In this document: piece after piece, positions 33,593-42,700 of the stretch | Layout of the letters: every line of letters starts with the position of its first letter | Position numbering within the stretch: the first letter of the stretch is position 1 | Notes under the pieces: generated by a model | Told to the model about the DNA's origin: nothing | Seen by the model: the letters and a program-made list of their open reading frames with translations, nothing else | The model's database searches: none | Assembly (NCBI RefSeq): GCF_009708075.1 | Contig: NZ_WMBT01000013.1 | Location: forward strand, 1-46,185 | Source of the DNA: Paracoccus lichenicola | Lineage (GTDB): Bacteria; Pseudomonadota; Alphaproteobacteria; Rhodobacterales; Rhodobacteraceae | Reading direction: 5' to 3' | Length of the DNA stretch: 46,185 nucleotides | Made by a program: the position numbers and the translations under genes

Positions 33593-34962
33593 CAAAGCAT
33601 TTCCAGATCAGCGTTGACCATGACCATGACCACAGCCCCCTGATCCACGCTGATCGTTGTCGGAATGTCGATGTAGTCCTTCATGATCGACCCGATCGTG
33701 TCACTGGCGTTGCTGCCGATGTTTTCAGCAGTGTCCCGAGCAATCTCGTCGTCGCTGTCCTTTTCCACCGCTGCGGCCAGAACCGCAGGTGCCGCCCCGA
33801 TGATCGACACCGCCGTCGCTGCTGCGAAGCGCGACAGGGTGCGGGTGTTCACCCGTCCCGTCACGCCCGAGCGGCCTATGCGGTCCGTGCCGTAGGCCGC
33901 GAGTTCGACCGACTGACCGTCCGGCGTCACCACCCGGTCCCAGGCGACCATGATGCGCCGCTGGCCCTTGTCAATGGACGAACTGTAGCGTCCGAACAGG
34001 CGCGAGCCACGGGGGATCATGACATTCGCCATGTCCATCGACCACACGTCATAGCTGACCGTGGCCGACACGTTGCCTTCGATCTGGCTGGAAATGGCGT
34101 TCGTCAGTGTAGCCTCGATCAGCGTGCCCTGGACAACCGTGCGCGAAGGTTCACCAATCACCTTGGCCTGCACGGCTTCCGTCTGTCCGGCCCGCCGGAA
34201 GCGTTCAGCGGCATCGAGCTGTTCGTCTGCGCCGCCGGCGTCCTCGCCGCCCCCACCGCTTCCAAAGCGGATCACCTTCGCGGATCGGGCGCGGGCCTCC
34301 AGCAGGGCTTCCTCCTGCGCGCGCTGTGCTTCGAGTTCGGCCCGGCGCTGTTCGAGGGCCGCGAGGCGCTGCGCCTCCATGTCGGCCTCCATCTGTGCCT
34401 GTCCGGCCATCTGCGCCGCCATGTCGAGTTCGGTCTGAAGGCGCATGTTGTCGCGCGTCAGCTCATCAAGCTCCTGATCCTTGCTCATCATATCGTCGCG
34501 CAACTGCTGCATTTCCTCGCGCAGCGCGTCTATCTGCGAACCATCCACCGCAGGGTTGGCGCGGGCGGCGGCAAGCTCGGCCTGCGCTTTCTGGAGATCG
34601 GCCCTGGCCTTTTCCAATGCCGCCCGCGCCGCGTCCGCGTCGGCCTTCGCCTGGGGGTCCGGCACCGTCTGGACTTCGGTGCGCAACGCCACCGGCTCGG
34701 GCGCGGTGGAAGGCAGGGGTTCGTTCTCGGTGACGGTGAAGCCTGCCAAGCCGGAATCATCCTGAAACTCGCGCACTTCGGAGGTCTGCATGGAAGGCGG
34801 GGCAGGGGCATCCTTCGGCACGACCGTCGCGATGTAGCCACCGCCGGCCAGGCCGGTTCCGAGCATCGCGGCCGGCATTGCCAGCCGTCGCCACAAGGGC
34901 GTGGCGGCGGCTGGTTTCTGCATTCGGGCCAGCCGGGCTTGAAGCTGTTCCTCGTCGGCCAT
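33592..34962 (-). CDS. virB10: VirB10 channel component
   Basis: A 456-aa protein spanning inner and outer membranes. One transmembrane helix (about 25-45, WRRLAMPAAMLGTGLAGGGY) is followed by a proline-rich part, then a long coiled coil (about 100-215, repeated Ala/Glu/Gln/Arg) and the C-terminal beta-barrel domain (GTLIEATLTNAISSQIEGNV, IPRGSRLFGRYSS, RIMVAWDRVVTPDG) with the outer-membrane antenna region. It senses ATP energy from VirD4/VirB11. The coiled coil is longer than in standard VirB10. Confidence 0.94.
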   Translation of the reverse strand: MADEEQLQARLARMQKPAAATPLWRRLAMPAAMLGTGLAGGGYIATVVPKDAPAPPSMQTSEVREFQDDSGLAGFTVTENEPLPSTAPEPVALRTEVQTVPDPQAKADADAARAALEKARADLQKAQAELAAARANPAVDGSQIDALREEMQQLRDDMMSKDQELDELTRDNMRLQTELDMAAQMAGQAQMEADMEAQRLAALEQRRAELEAQRAQEEALLEARARSAKVIRFGSGGGGEDAGGADEQLDAAERFRRAGQTEAVQAKVIGEPSRTVVQGTLIEATLTNAISSQIEGNVSATVSYDVWSMDMANVMIPRGSRLFGRYSSSIDKGQRRIMVAWDRVVTPDGQSVELAAYGTDRIGRSGVTGRVNTRTLSRFAAATAVSIIGAAPAVLAAAVEKDSDDEIARDTAENIGSNASDTIGSIMKDYIDIPTTISVDQGAVVMVMVNADLEML

Positions 34963-35693
34963 CAGCGCGTCCTCCGCTTTTCGCCGGCTTTCGTGCCTTC
35001 GACGCAAACATACTCGTCGCCGTAGCGCAGCACCCACCGCTCCGAACGCGCCCCCACGGTGATGATCGTGCCGTTCACGCTGCTGTTGACGCTGTATTCC
35101 CGCCCCTTTTCATCGGCCCGGAAGATCGAGGGGATCGGGGCCCCGGGCGGGATCTGGAACAGGGTTTTCTTGCCATCGTCCGAAATCCCGACCGGCGTGA
35201 ACTCGGCTGCTCCGGTACGGCTCAACACACGGTAGCTCATGGGAACTTCTGCCGGGATCGCAGCGGCGGTTGCGGCCGCACGCGAGCGCGACCCGCCGCT
35301 GCCCGGCACCGTGAACTTGACGGACCAGTTGGGCGTGACCTCCGAGGACTCCACGACATTGAGGAAGTAGAAGCGCCGGTTGGTTTCGACCGTCATGTTG
35401 GTGCTGGCACCGGACACGAAGGACATGATGGAAAAGGCGTTGGACGCCCCGACCTTATCTGCCTCGAAGGACTCGTTGTCGCCAACGGAGATCGTGCGGA
35501 TCGTTTCGCCGTCACCCAGTTCGACCAGGGTGACGTTTCGCACCCGTGTATGAATGGTATAGACCTGCCCCTCCTGAAAGGTGGCGTAGGTCACACGGCT
35601 GTCGTTGCCGCCCGCGCGCGGGCGGGCTTCCGCAAGGGCCGCAGCCGGAAGGGTCAGCGCGATGAGCGCCGCAAGCGTGGTGGAACGGATCAT
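34962..35693 (-). CDS. virB9: VirB9 outer-membrane complex protein
   Basis: A 243-aa periplasmic protein with a signal peptide (MIRSTTLAALIALTLPAAAL). The mature part has the VirB9/TrbG strands (VYTIHTRVRNVTLVELGDGE, then RFYFLN) and a C-terminal beta domain (TLFQIPPGAPIPSIF, NGTIITVGARSERWVLRYGD) that contacts VirB7 and VirB10. Starts overlap with virB8 and virB10 (ATGA) on both sides. Confidence 0.93.
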   Translation of the reverse strand: MIRSTTLAALIALTLPAAALAEARPRAGGNDSRVTYATFQEGQVYTIHTRVRNVTLVELGDGETIRTISVGDNESFEADKVGASNAFSIMSFVSGASTNMTVETNRRFYFLNVVESSEVTPNWSVKFTVPGSGGSRSRAAATAAAIPAEVPMSYRVLSRTGAAEFTPVGISDDGKKTLFQIPPGAPIPSIFRADEKGREYSVNSSVNGTIITVGARSERWVLRYGDEYVCVEGTKAGEKRRTR

Positions 35694-36376
35694 TTCTGGC
35701 CCTCCATGTTCTGGGCTTCAAGGCTTTCGGCAGTCACGCGGTAGTCGGTCACGGTGAAGCCGAACGGGTTTTCCCACACGAGCTGCACGGCGCTCGCGGT
35801 CGTGGGTTGAAACTCATAGGTGATGGTGGCGTAGAACTTGCCGATCCGGTCCGGCTCCCCATCCTTCTTGAGCCGCTTGGTGAAGCGCACCTGCGCCGTC
35901 CTGGGCGCGACCGGCGTGATCGACAGAACGTCCACCAGCACCTTGCCGCTTGCCCCGTAGATCGCCGGCGGATAGTTGGGGTTCGCCTTGTCCCATTGCG
36001 TTTTCAGCGCCGCCTGCATCCGGGGCGCGGACATGCGGTAGGCTTGCAGGATACGAGCCTCGTTGTCGACCGCGTCATAGGTTTCGCGGTTCTTGACGTA
36101 GTTGTAGAGCAGCGATTGCTCGACCGCCGCGCCTTGCTCGATCCCCGCCGCCTCGACGCGCACGGCGCGCTCGGCAATGCCGGTGTCCTTGTCCACGATG
36201 GTCACGAACGCCTGAGTTTCCTTCAACGGCAGGGTCATGCCCGCGACTGCCACACCGCCGAGGCCAAGCAGCACGCCACCGATAGCGACGACCCAGGCCA
36301 TGCGCTCGCGACGGCGGACGCCGAAGATCAGCTCGTTTTGCAGAATCGTCCTGCTGTCAGACTCACGGTCCGCCAT
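35690..36376 (-). CDS. virB8: VirB8 inner-membrane scaffold
   Basis: A 228-aa bitopic protein: short cytoplasmic start, one transmembrane helix at about 27-50 (MAWVVAIGGVLLGLGGVAVA), then the NTF2-like periplasmic domain with ETYDAVDNEARI, RFTKRLKKDGEPD and ENPFGFTVTDYRV. It nucleates assembly of the channel. ATG at 36376 was chosen behind TTGGAG; a TTG at 36388 is less likely. A 33-base gap to virB6 is one of the few spaces in the operon. Confidence 0.93.
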   Translation of the reverse strand: MADRESDSRTILQNELIFGVRRRERMAWVVAIGGVLLGLGGVAVAGMTLPLKETQAFVTIVDKDTGIAERAVRVEAAGIEQGAAVEQSLLYNYVKNRETYDAVDNEARILQAYRMSAPRMQAALKTQWDKANPNYPPAIYGASGKVLVDVLSITPVAPRTAQVRFTKRLKKDGEPDRIGKFYATITYEFQPTTASAVQLVWENPFGFTVTDYRVTAESLEAQNMEGQK

Positions 36377-36409
36377 CGCATTCTCCAAGTATTAAAGGGA
36401 TCAAGCGCC

Positions 36410-37408
36410 TTACTTGCGCTTGCCCTGCATGATTTCGATGCTCTGCATTTTTCGTCGCCATTCGGCGCCCTTTTCGGCCCACTCGCGGTCGCGGGCGCGG
36501 GCCGCAAGGCCAGGTGTCTTTCCGGTGCGGGCACCCGAGGCGGCCGCTTCGATGCGCGGCGCAGCATAGCGGCCGATCATCCGTCCCGGTGTCGCCACGG
36601 CACGCAGCGCCTCGGGAGCAAAGTTGGCGAGGTTGAAGCTGCCGGTGACATGCGCGGCCGCGGTCGGGATCGCCAGCAGCGCGAAGATGCCGACAAAGGC
36701 CACCACCAGAAAGCCAACGATCATGGCTGCCGTCTCGACATCGGCCTGGGGCGTGAACTGTGCGTCCGCCATCGAAATAACCGCGCCGATCACCGCCGCC
36801 GCCGCGATGGGATACATCAGGTAGCCCACGAAGGCGGTCAGCCAGGCTTCGAACAGCGTCTTGGTGCGCTCGAAGATGGTGGCGATCATGGCGAGCGGCG
36901 CCATGCCAAGCAGGAACGCGATCATGATCTTCGAGAAACCGACGATCAGCACATAGGCCGCCATCAGGATCGACAGGATCATGAACAGAAGGGCGGAAAG
37001 AACACCACGCGCAATCGAACTGACCGCCCGAGCTACTCCATCAGAAACATCGGACATCTGCACCGCGAACTGGTCCATCGCGGCTTCCGGGGTTGGGACA
37101 TCGCCATGGAAAAAGCTCAACGCAAGACTGCCCGCCCCCGAGGACAGGGCATCATAGATCACGCCGAAGTTGGCCCAGGACCGCGCAAAGATGAACACCA
37201 GCACGATCCGCGAGACGAGCTGCCAAGCATCGCGCATGGACATGCGGTTCACGCCGAGCGCCATCGTAATCCCGATCAGCACGATGAGAAGCGTGGTCAC
37301 GATGGTCAGCATCGGATCGAGCGCGTCGGCCGTGGAGGTGAAATACTTTTTGCCCACGTCCTGCACCGCACTGTCCAAGGTGCCAAGAATGTCCTGGACC
37401 AGGGCCAT
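36410..37408 (-). CDS. virB6: VirB6 polytopic inner-membrane protein
   Basis: A 332-aa protein with five or six hydrophobic helices (for example IVTTLLIVLIGITMALGV, LLFMILSILMAAYVLIVGFS, AAAAVIGAVISMA, MIVGFLVVAFVGIFALLAI) and a basic C-terminal tail. VirB6 helps form the inner-membrane part of the DNA channel. Its ATG overlaps the stop of the preceding gene. Confidence 0.93.
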   Translation of the reverse strand: MALVQDILGTLDSAVQDVGKKYFTSTADALDPMLTIVTTLLIVLIGITMALGVNRMSMRDAWQLVSRIVLVFIFARSWANFGVIYDALSSGAGSLALSFFHGDVPTPEAAMDQFAVQMSDVSDGVARAVSSIARGVLSALLFMILSILMAAYVLIVGFSKIMIAFLLGMAPLAMIATIFERTKTLFEAWLTAFVGYLMYPIAAAAVIGAVISMADAQFTPQADVETAAMIVGFLVVAFVGIFALLAIPTAAAHVTGSFNLANFAPEALRAVATPGRMIGRYAAPRIEAAASGARTGKTPGLAARARDREWAEKGAEWRRKMQSIEIMQGKRK

Positions 37409-38013
37409 CAGTACTCCCCGCACATGGCGGCAACGATCCCCAACTGCCGGTCATAGGCGTCATAAAGGTCGCGCGTGTGCTTCGGTTCGAGAACCGTCAC
37501 TCCGAGCTTTTGGCGCAGACGATCCTCAAACATGGCAACGGTTTCGTGCGGGATGATCTTGCCCGCGCAAGTGCAATCCTTGGTCGCAATCACGTTCGTC
37601 ACCGACAGATACCCTGCAATATCGCGATAGGCTCTGTTGCCGAGGCGACCGGCGGATTTCAGGTTGGCTCGCAGTTCCGGGGTCTTTTCGCAACTCCGAT
37701 ACGGCTGATTTTCGGCGGCGCTCGGCACCTGCTCGATGCCGGACACGTCCACATCGGGACCGATTTTCATGCCTAGATAGTCGTCCTCCGCCGCACGCTC
37801 GGCACCACTCATCACCGGCTGGCCTTGCAGCAGTTCCCCGAGTTCCGTTTCAGGTGTATGGACAGGGGCCGCGTCGGAAGTTTGTGCGGCCGGGGCAGGC
37901 GTCGCCGGGATCGCGGCAGGCACCGTTCCCTCCTGTGGCGGTAGCATCTGCGCCATCGCCAGCGTGCCCACCGCGAGGATCACCAGTCCACCCGCGAGAA
38001 CCGTCCGTTTCAT
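37408..38013 (-). CDS. Exported T4SS-associated protein between virB5 and virB6
   Basis: A 201-aa protein with an N-terminal hydrophobic segment (MKRTVLAGGLVILAVGTLAM) that is a signal anchor or signal peptide. A Pro/Ala-rich linker follows, then a domain with three or four cysteines (YRSCEKTPEL, KDCTCAGKI, AAMCGEY) that likely form disulfides in the periplasm. I recognise no standard VirB protein; position and cysteines recall TrbM/KikA-type accessory proteins. The ATG at 38013 follows GGAGG by seven bases; the reading frame runs upstream into virB5 but without merit. Confidence 0.75.
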   Translation of the reverse strand: MKRTVLAGGLVILAVGTLAMAQMLPPQEGTVPAAIPATPAPAAQTSDAAPVHTPETELGELLQGQPVMSGAERAAEDDYLGMKIGPDVDVSGIEQVPSAAENQPYRSCEKTPELRANLKSAGRLGNRAYRDIAGYLSVTNVIATKDCTCAGKIIPHETVAMFEDRLRQKLGVTVLEPKHTRDLYDAYDRQLGIVAAMCGEY

Positions 38014-38015
38014 GG

Positions 38016-38807
38016 TCATTCCTCCAGCTTCATCCGCAGATATTTTTCCTCGTCGGCGGCGGTTGCCGCGTCCATGACGCCCATGTTGCCCTGTCCGACC
38101 GTCTGGATCGCTTCCATCGACCACACATTCGCCAGGGCAATGCCAAGCTCGGCCGTGACCCGCGTGTTGAGGTCGATCGCTTCCTTCAACCCGCCGGTGT
38201 CGGGGATCTTCTGCACGAGGCCATCGAGCCGCGTCAGGCTGTCCTTTGCCGCCTCCGACGAGCTTTCCGCCGCCACGCTCATGAAAGCGCTCACATTGGC
38301 CGACTGGCCGATGCGGGAAGCCGTCTGATCCTCGCTGCTCGCCAGCGTGTCCACGCGCTCACGCGACAGACCGGATTGCTCGAAGGTGCGATCCACATGG
38401 CCGCTGACGGAGCCGCCACCCCGGAAGGTGTCGCCCGAGGCCAGCACGCCGGTCCAGTTGCCCGTCCGCGCCGCCTCGACAGAAGCCGTGAGGTCCGCAA
38501 AGTCAGGCAGAATGTCCCGCAGGAAGCTGTCGGGATCGACGCCGAGGTCCGTCAGCGTCAATCCATTCCGCAGCGCGTCGATCTGGTTCTGGAGAAGCAG
38601 GATCTGTTCCAGCATCTGACGGGTCTGCTCGTCCAGCTTCACGTTCTGGGCGATCTGCTCTTTTAACTGAAGTTTTGCCTCTACAAGCTGTTCCCCGAGC
38701 TTCGCCAGGCTAGTCACGTCGATGGTGGGCACGCCCTGGCCGCCCGCAGGCAGGGTGAGGGCGAGGGCGACTGTCGCACCGGTCAGAAGTCTTGTCGTCA
38801 GTTTCAT
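38016..38807 (-). CDS. virB5: VirB5-family pilus-tip protein
   Basis: A 263-aa periplasmic protein with a signal peptide (LALTLPAGGQ-G). The mature protein is a long helical bundle (LAKLGEQLVEAKLQLKEQIA, RQMLEQILLLQNQIDAL), a less conserved middle and a last helix ending DEEKYLRMKLEE. VirB5 sits at the pilus tip and mediates adhesion. It is a paralogue of the neighbouring 38804-39961 protein: both start QGVP after the signal and both end with DTG-x2-K-x-A-x-DLNT and a final DEE-x-YLR stretch. Confidence 0.88.
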   Translation of the reverse strand: MKLTTRLLTGATVALALTLPAGGQGVPTIDVTSLAKLGEQLVEAKLQLKEQIAQNVKLDEQTRQMLEQILLLQNQIDALRNGLTLTDLGVDPDSFLRDILPDFADLTASVEAARTGNWTGVLASGDTFRGGGSVSGHVDRTFEQSGLSRERVDTLASSEDQTASRIGQSANVSAFMSVAAESSSEAAKDSLTRLDGLVQKIPDTGGLKEAIDLNTRVTAELGIALANVWSMEAIQTVGQGNMGVMDAATAADEEKYLRMKLEE

Positions 38808-39961
38808 CCGTCCAACCTCACTCGCAGGTATTCCTCATCACGCGCATAGGCTTCGAGGGTCAGCGCGGTGCGCGCCGCCTCGACCTTGCGCTGCACCGCT
38901 TGCAACCGCGCCAGGATCACCGCCATGCGCGCCACTTCGGCCCGCGCATAGGTGTTCAGGTCCATCGCGTTTTTCACCGAGCCGGTATCTTCGACTTGCA
39001 TCAGGATTTGCCGGAGCCGGGTCATGGAGCCGTGCATGGTGTTCATGCTGACGGCCGCGTAGCCCATGGCCGCGTCCGAAAGGTTCGACGCATCGGCAAT
39101 CACCATGTCGCGCGGGTCGAGCGTTCCGACCGCCGCCGCGTTGCCACCCATCCGGGCCGCGTAGCGGTTGTAGTAGCCCGTGATCTTCACGACATAGTTC
39201 TGCGTTTCCTTGTAGGGCGGGATGCCGTTGTATTTCTGCACCGCGCCCGGCCCGGCGTTATAGGCCGCAAGCGCCAGCGGCATGGAGCCGAACATGCCGA
39301 GGCCCTTCAGGAGATAGCGCGCGCCGCCGTCAAGCTGCACGCGAGGGTCTTGTCGGCTGCCATCGTCGGGGATGCCAAGCTCGGTGAAGGTACCCGGCAT
39401 GATCTGCGTCAGGCCGAAGGCACCGACATGGCTTTTAGCGCCGATGGAGAAGTTGGACTCCTGCTTGACGAGCGCCTGGAGCCAGCACCGGAACTCGACC
39501 GCGCTGATGCCCGCGTGGGCAAGCGCCGGATGGCCCGCGTGCTTCTGCGCGGTGTCCGCGATCATCTGTTCAATCGTGACCGGCGCATCGCCCATGATCC
39601 GGGCGGCATAGGGATTGTTGTCCTCGATGGGGTAGATTTCAGCCGCGCCCATGAAGGCGCCGCCGCCCGAGACGCCCGCGCCTTCAAGACCGGGCACGAA
39701 GCGCGAGGTTTCCGTAAGCAGGTCCAGCGTCTGTTGAGCCGCCGTCAGTTGATCGACGCGGGCCTCGACTTGGCGGAGTCGTTCCTGGTTCTTGTCCTGC
39801 ATTTCCGCGGTCTTGGCAGCTTCCTCGCGCAGCCCGAGGACTTCGAGCGCGATGCGTTTGAAATCGCCAATCGGTACGCCTTGTCCCACCACCGTGACCG
39901 GAAGCGTCACCGACGCAATCAGCACCATTGCCAGAACTGATTTTCGGGAGCGCACCACCAT
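38804..39961 (-). CDS. VirB5-like protein with embedded lytic transglycosylase
   Basis: A 385-aa exported protein (signal peptide to about residue 26). Residues 27-90 match the first helices of VirB5. Residues 155-265 are an SLT lytic transglycosylase domain: catalytic Glu168 in LVKQESNFS, then [20 protein letters not shown] and [13 protein letters not shown]. Residues 305-385 match the end of the adjacent VirB5 (MTRLRQILMQVEDTGSVKNA then MDLNTYARAE and DEEYLRVRLDG). The enzyme domain therefore sits where VirB5 has its middle domain. The protein could cut peptidoglycan at the growing pilus. The operon also has a separate virB1, so two transglycosylases are present. Confidence 0.9.
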   Translation of the reverse strand: MVVRSRKSVLAMVLIASVTLPVTVVGQGVPIGDFKRIALEVLGLREEAAKTAEMQDKNQERLRQVEARVDQLTAAQQTLDLLTETSRFVPGLEGAGVSGGGAFMGAAEIYPIEDNNPYAARIMGDAPVTIEQMIADTAQKHAGHPALAHAGISAVEFRCWLQALVKQESNFSIGAKSHVGAFGLTQIMPGTFTELGIPDDGSRQDPRVQLDGGARYLLKGLGMFGSMPLALAAYNAGPGAVQKYNGIPPYKETQNYVVKITGYYNRYAARMGGNAAAVGTLDPRDMVIADASNLSDAAMGYAAVSMNTMHGSMTRLRQILMQVEDTGSVKNAMDLNTYARAEVARMAVILARLQAVQRKVEAARTALTLEAYARDEEYLRVRLDG

Positions 39962-39965
39962 CCTC

Positions 39966-40088
39966 CTACGGGCAGTTGGCCGAGGCGACGAAGGCCATGC
40001 TCGACCAGCAGTTGGTCTTGCGAATGGGCTGTTCGGTGCAACCTGCGAGCGATGCAGTCACCGCCGCGAGGATCAGAACCTTACGCAT
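39966..40088 (-). CDS. virB7: Short VirB7-like lipoprotein
   Basis: A 40-aa gene too short for many gene callers. It starts with MRKVLILAAVTASLAGC, an ideal lipoprotein signal with lipobox LAGC (Cys17), followed by 23 residues with two further cysteines. GGAGG lies seven bases before the ATG at 40088 (two more in-frame ATGs lie upstream). It overlaps the virB4 stop and its own stop TAG is part of the next gene's ribosome binding site. VirB7 is a small lipoprotein that stabilises VirB9 by disulfide and lipid anchoring; size, lipobox and cysteines fit, though its place between virB4 and virB5 is unusual. Confidence 0.8.
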   Translation of the reverse strand: MRKVLILAAVTASLAGCTEQPIRKTNCWSSMAFVASANCP

Positions 40089-42432
40089 CATCATTCCTCC
40101 AGAAGTGCTTGCGGTTGGCATAGTCGGCACCAAAAGCCCGGATACCGGCCTCGCCGCCGCCGAGTGCCGTCAGCAACGGCCCGAGCGGCGAGAGATCGAG
40201 GTTGAGGATTGTCGAACCGTCATGGGTTCGCAGGAGCGCATGGCGTTGTGCCGTCCGGCCGGTCAGCACGAAGTGCAGCTCATTGTCGGTCAACCCAAAG
40301 CCCTCGTAGTCGGGCACATCGGCCGCGCGGTTGGGGAAGATCACCTGGTTCGGCATCCCCTGGATGATCGAGCCGGACCGGCTTTCCCTGATCTGCGACG
40401 GGAACTGCGTTAGCAGCACCACCACCACGTTGAGCTTGCGGACCGTCACCAGCCATTTCGGCAGCCAGCGGGCAAAGAACTCATCGTCAAAGACTGTCGA
40501 GGCTTCGTCGATCACCAGAAGCGTCGGGCGCTTTTCCTCGAACAGCAGCTCCAGGCGGCGGAAGATGTAGGACAGCACCGCCGTCCGTTCGCGCGCCATC
40601 GCCAGGATTTCCGTCAGGTCAATGCCCGTGATGTTCGCGGACAGGTCGATCACCGGCTGATCGGCGTCCCCGAACACCCAATTATAGCGGCCTTCCGGAC
40701 CCCATTCCGCCAGCTTCATGGCAAGGGCGCGGTTGTCGCCCACGTCCCCGATCAGATCGTCGAAATGGGCGAAGGTCCGCAGCTCGTCGGGCGCCTGCCC
40801 GTTCTGGCGCACGGCGCTTTTCAGGGCTTCGGCCTGGTGCGGCGTCAGCTTCTCGTCGGCCCTTTCCACAAGCCGGGAAAGCCAGTCCATCAGCCACGCT
40901 TCGCCACGTGGGCCGCGCTCGGTCAGAAGCGGGTTCAGCCCGGTCGGGTGACCCGCGCGGATCGCGGTGTAGCGGCCCCCCATCGCGGTGATCGCCATGC
41001 GAAGCGCCTGGTCCTTGTCGAACAGGATCACGCGCACGCCCGCGCGCTGCGATTGCGCCGCAAGGAAGGCCACCGACGAGGACTTGCCGCCGCCCGAAGG
41101 CCCGAGGATCAGGGTGTGCCCGATGGTGGGTTCCGCGCTCGGATCGCCCGGGGCATGGAAGCTGAACCGATGCGCGGCACCCGTCACCGTTTGAAAGACC
41201 GTGATCGGCGTCCGCCACGGCAGCTCGCTCGCCACGGCCCCGGCGCGCGCCATGTGAAGCGAGGCCATGTCGGCAAAGTTGATCGACTTGGTGAGAGGGT
41301 TCCAGATTTCATAATCCTGGTTGCCCGGATGCGTGGAGAAATAGGTCGCGGCCAGCGTGTCGTTGCAGCGCACGAGCTTGATCTTCGCCTGTTCCGCAAC
41401 GCTGCGAACCTGCGACACCCGTTCCTCAAGCGCGGCCTCGCTGTCGGCAAAGACCGTGATCGTCATTTGATGCTCGCCAAACCCGATCCGGCCCGACTCT
41501 ACATCGTCATAGGTCTGTTGGAGATCGTCTGCGATGGAGCCGACCAGATCGCCCGCCGCTTCCATCTGTTGGATACGACGCTTCGCCAGTTCGCTCACCT
41601 TGTTCATGGCGACGGGCGTGTAGGCGTGCGAGATCACCGTGTCGGTGCCGGTGTCGAGGGCATCGAGCATCCCCGGCCAGGTCTGGTTCGCATTGCGCCA
41701 GATCGACAGGACGGCAGCAAAGCGCGGCGTGTCGAAGCCGTCGCGGAACTCGGCCACCGGACCCTTGAAGCGCACCGACAGAAGCGACACGTCCTCGGCA
41801 ATCAGCGTGTGCTGACCTCGATATTCCGGGCGATAGAGACCGGTGCTGATCGCGCTGTAGAAGCCCAGCAGGGTTCCATCGCTGATCTTGAGCCGCATGG
41901 TGCCGACCCCGAGACTGGTTTCAAGAATGGAGACGACCTCGCGCAGCTCGCCCAGGCGTTCCTCGGTGTTGCGGTCCAGAAGCCGCCGCGCCGCCCGCGC
42001 GAACAGCGGCATCTTGAGCGGCACGCGCTTGTTGCGCACGACCGTCAGCACCAGCATGAACTCGCGCAGATTGCGACCGGACAGATGGCTGCGCCATGCC
42101 GCTTCCACGTCATGCGCGAAGGTGTCCCCGTAGATCGGCTTCAACCCGAAAGCGGCGGGCCGCATCAGCCGGTGGACGTAGAAGGTGAACCGATCATCGA
42201 GGCCGTCCATGATGGCAGCAAAGCTCTTGGCGAGATCGAGAATGTCGCGGTCCGACGCGGTGATCCCGTCAATGCCCCGGATTTCGAGGCTCATCATCAG
42301 CGCGTTGTCGCGGGTGCGGACGATGTGATCGTCCACTTCGAGCGCATAGGGCATTTCCGCATAAAACTGCGGCGACTTCGGGACGTGGCGCTGCGCGCGC
42401 TCGCCGATCGGACCGATCTTGGTGTTAAACAT
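40081..42432 (-). CDS. virB4: VirB4 ATPase
   Basis: A 783-aa ATPase, the energy source for pilus biogenesis. The N-terminal half is the CagE/TrbE domain (GERAQRHVPKSPQFYAEMPY at the start). The C-terminal half has Walker A LILGPSGGGKSSSV (about residue 440), Walker B TLLVIDEAST (about 640) and VVLLTQFPSQIRES. It overlaps virB3 at its start by eight bases and the virB7-like gene at its end. Confidence 0.95.
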   Translation of the reverse strand: MFNTKIGPIGERAQRHVPKSPQFYAEMPYALEVDDHIVRTRDNALMMSLEIRGIDGITASDRDILDLAKSFAAIMDGLDDRFTFYVHRLMRPAAFGLKPIYGDTFAHDVEAAWRSHLSGRNLREFMLVLTVVRNKRVPLKMPLFARAARRLLDRNTEERLGELREVVSILETSLGVGTMRLKISDGTLLGFYSAISTGLYRPEYRGQHTLIAEDVSLLSVRFKGPVAEFRDGFDTPRFAAVLSIWRNANQTWPGMLDALDTGTDTVISHAYTPVAMNKVSELAKRRIQQMEAAGDLVGSIADDLQQTYDDVESGRIGFGEHQMTITVFADSEAALEERVSQVRSVAEQAKIKLVRCNDTLAATYFSTHPGNQDYEIWNPLTKSINFADMASLHMARAGAVASELPWRTPITVFQTVTGAAHRFSFHAPGDPSAEPTIGHTLILGPSGGGKSSSVAFLAAQSQRAGVRVILFDKDQALRMAITAMGGRYTAIRAGHPTGLNPLLTERGPRGEAWLMDWLSRLVERADEKLTPHQAEALKSAVRQNGQAPDELRTFAHFDDLIGDVGDNRALAMKLAEWGPEGRYNWVFGDADQPVIDLSANITGIDLTEILAMARERTAVLSYIFRRLELLFEEKRPTLLVIDEASTVFDDEFFARWLPKWLVTVRKLNVVVVLLTQFPSQIRESRSGSIIQGMPNQVIFPNRAADVPDYEGFGLTDNELHFVLTGRTAQRHALLRTHDGSTILNLDLSPLGPLLTALGGGEAGIRAFGADYANRKHFWRNDDA

Positions 42433-42700
42433 AGTGCCGTCCCGCCTTTCGCTTCTTGCGCGTCAGGGCGGGCGGGGTTTTGCTCAGAACCACCGCGACC
42501 GCCTTGTGGCCGTTCGGGTTGACCGCGACGAAGGCGCGGGCGAGGCCATACCAGATCGGCCCGGTTAGCAGCCATGCGATCACCTTGAACCAGATGAACG
42601 GCAGCATTGTGAGCGCGCCGACCGCCATCATGTAGGGCATCGGCAGGCCAAGGAGCTTGGCCTGCCGGGTCAACCCGAGAATGACGGCGTGCCGCTCCAT
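42425..42700 (-). CDS. virB3: VirB3 inner-membrane protein
   Basis: A 91-aa protein with two hydrophobic stretches (LPMPYMMAVGALTMLPFIWF and WLLTGPIWYGLARAFVAV) and a basic end, typical for VirB3, which works with VirB4 and VirB6. Its start overlaps the virB2 stop. Confidence 0.9.
   Translation of the reverse strand: MERHAVILGLTRQAKLLGLPMPYMMAVGALTMLPFIWFKVIAWLLTGPIWYGLARAFVAVNPNGHKAVAVVLSKTPPALTRKKRKAGRHYV

Noticed and set aside
40765..42522. 585-codon plus-strand frame opposite virB4
   Set aside because: Arg/His-rich shadow covering parts of virB4 and virB3.
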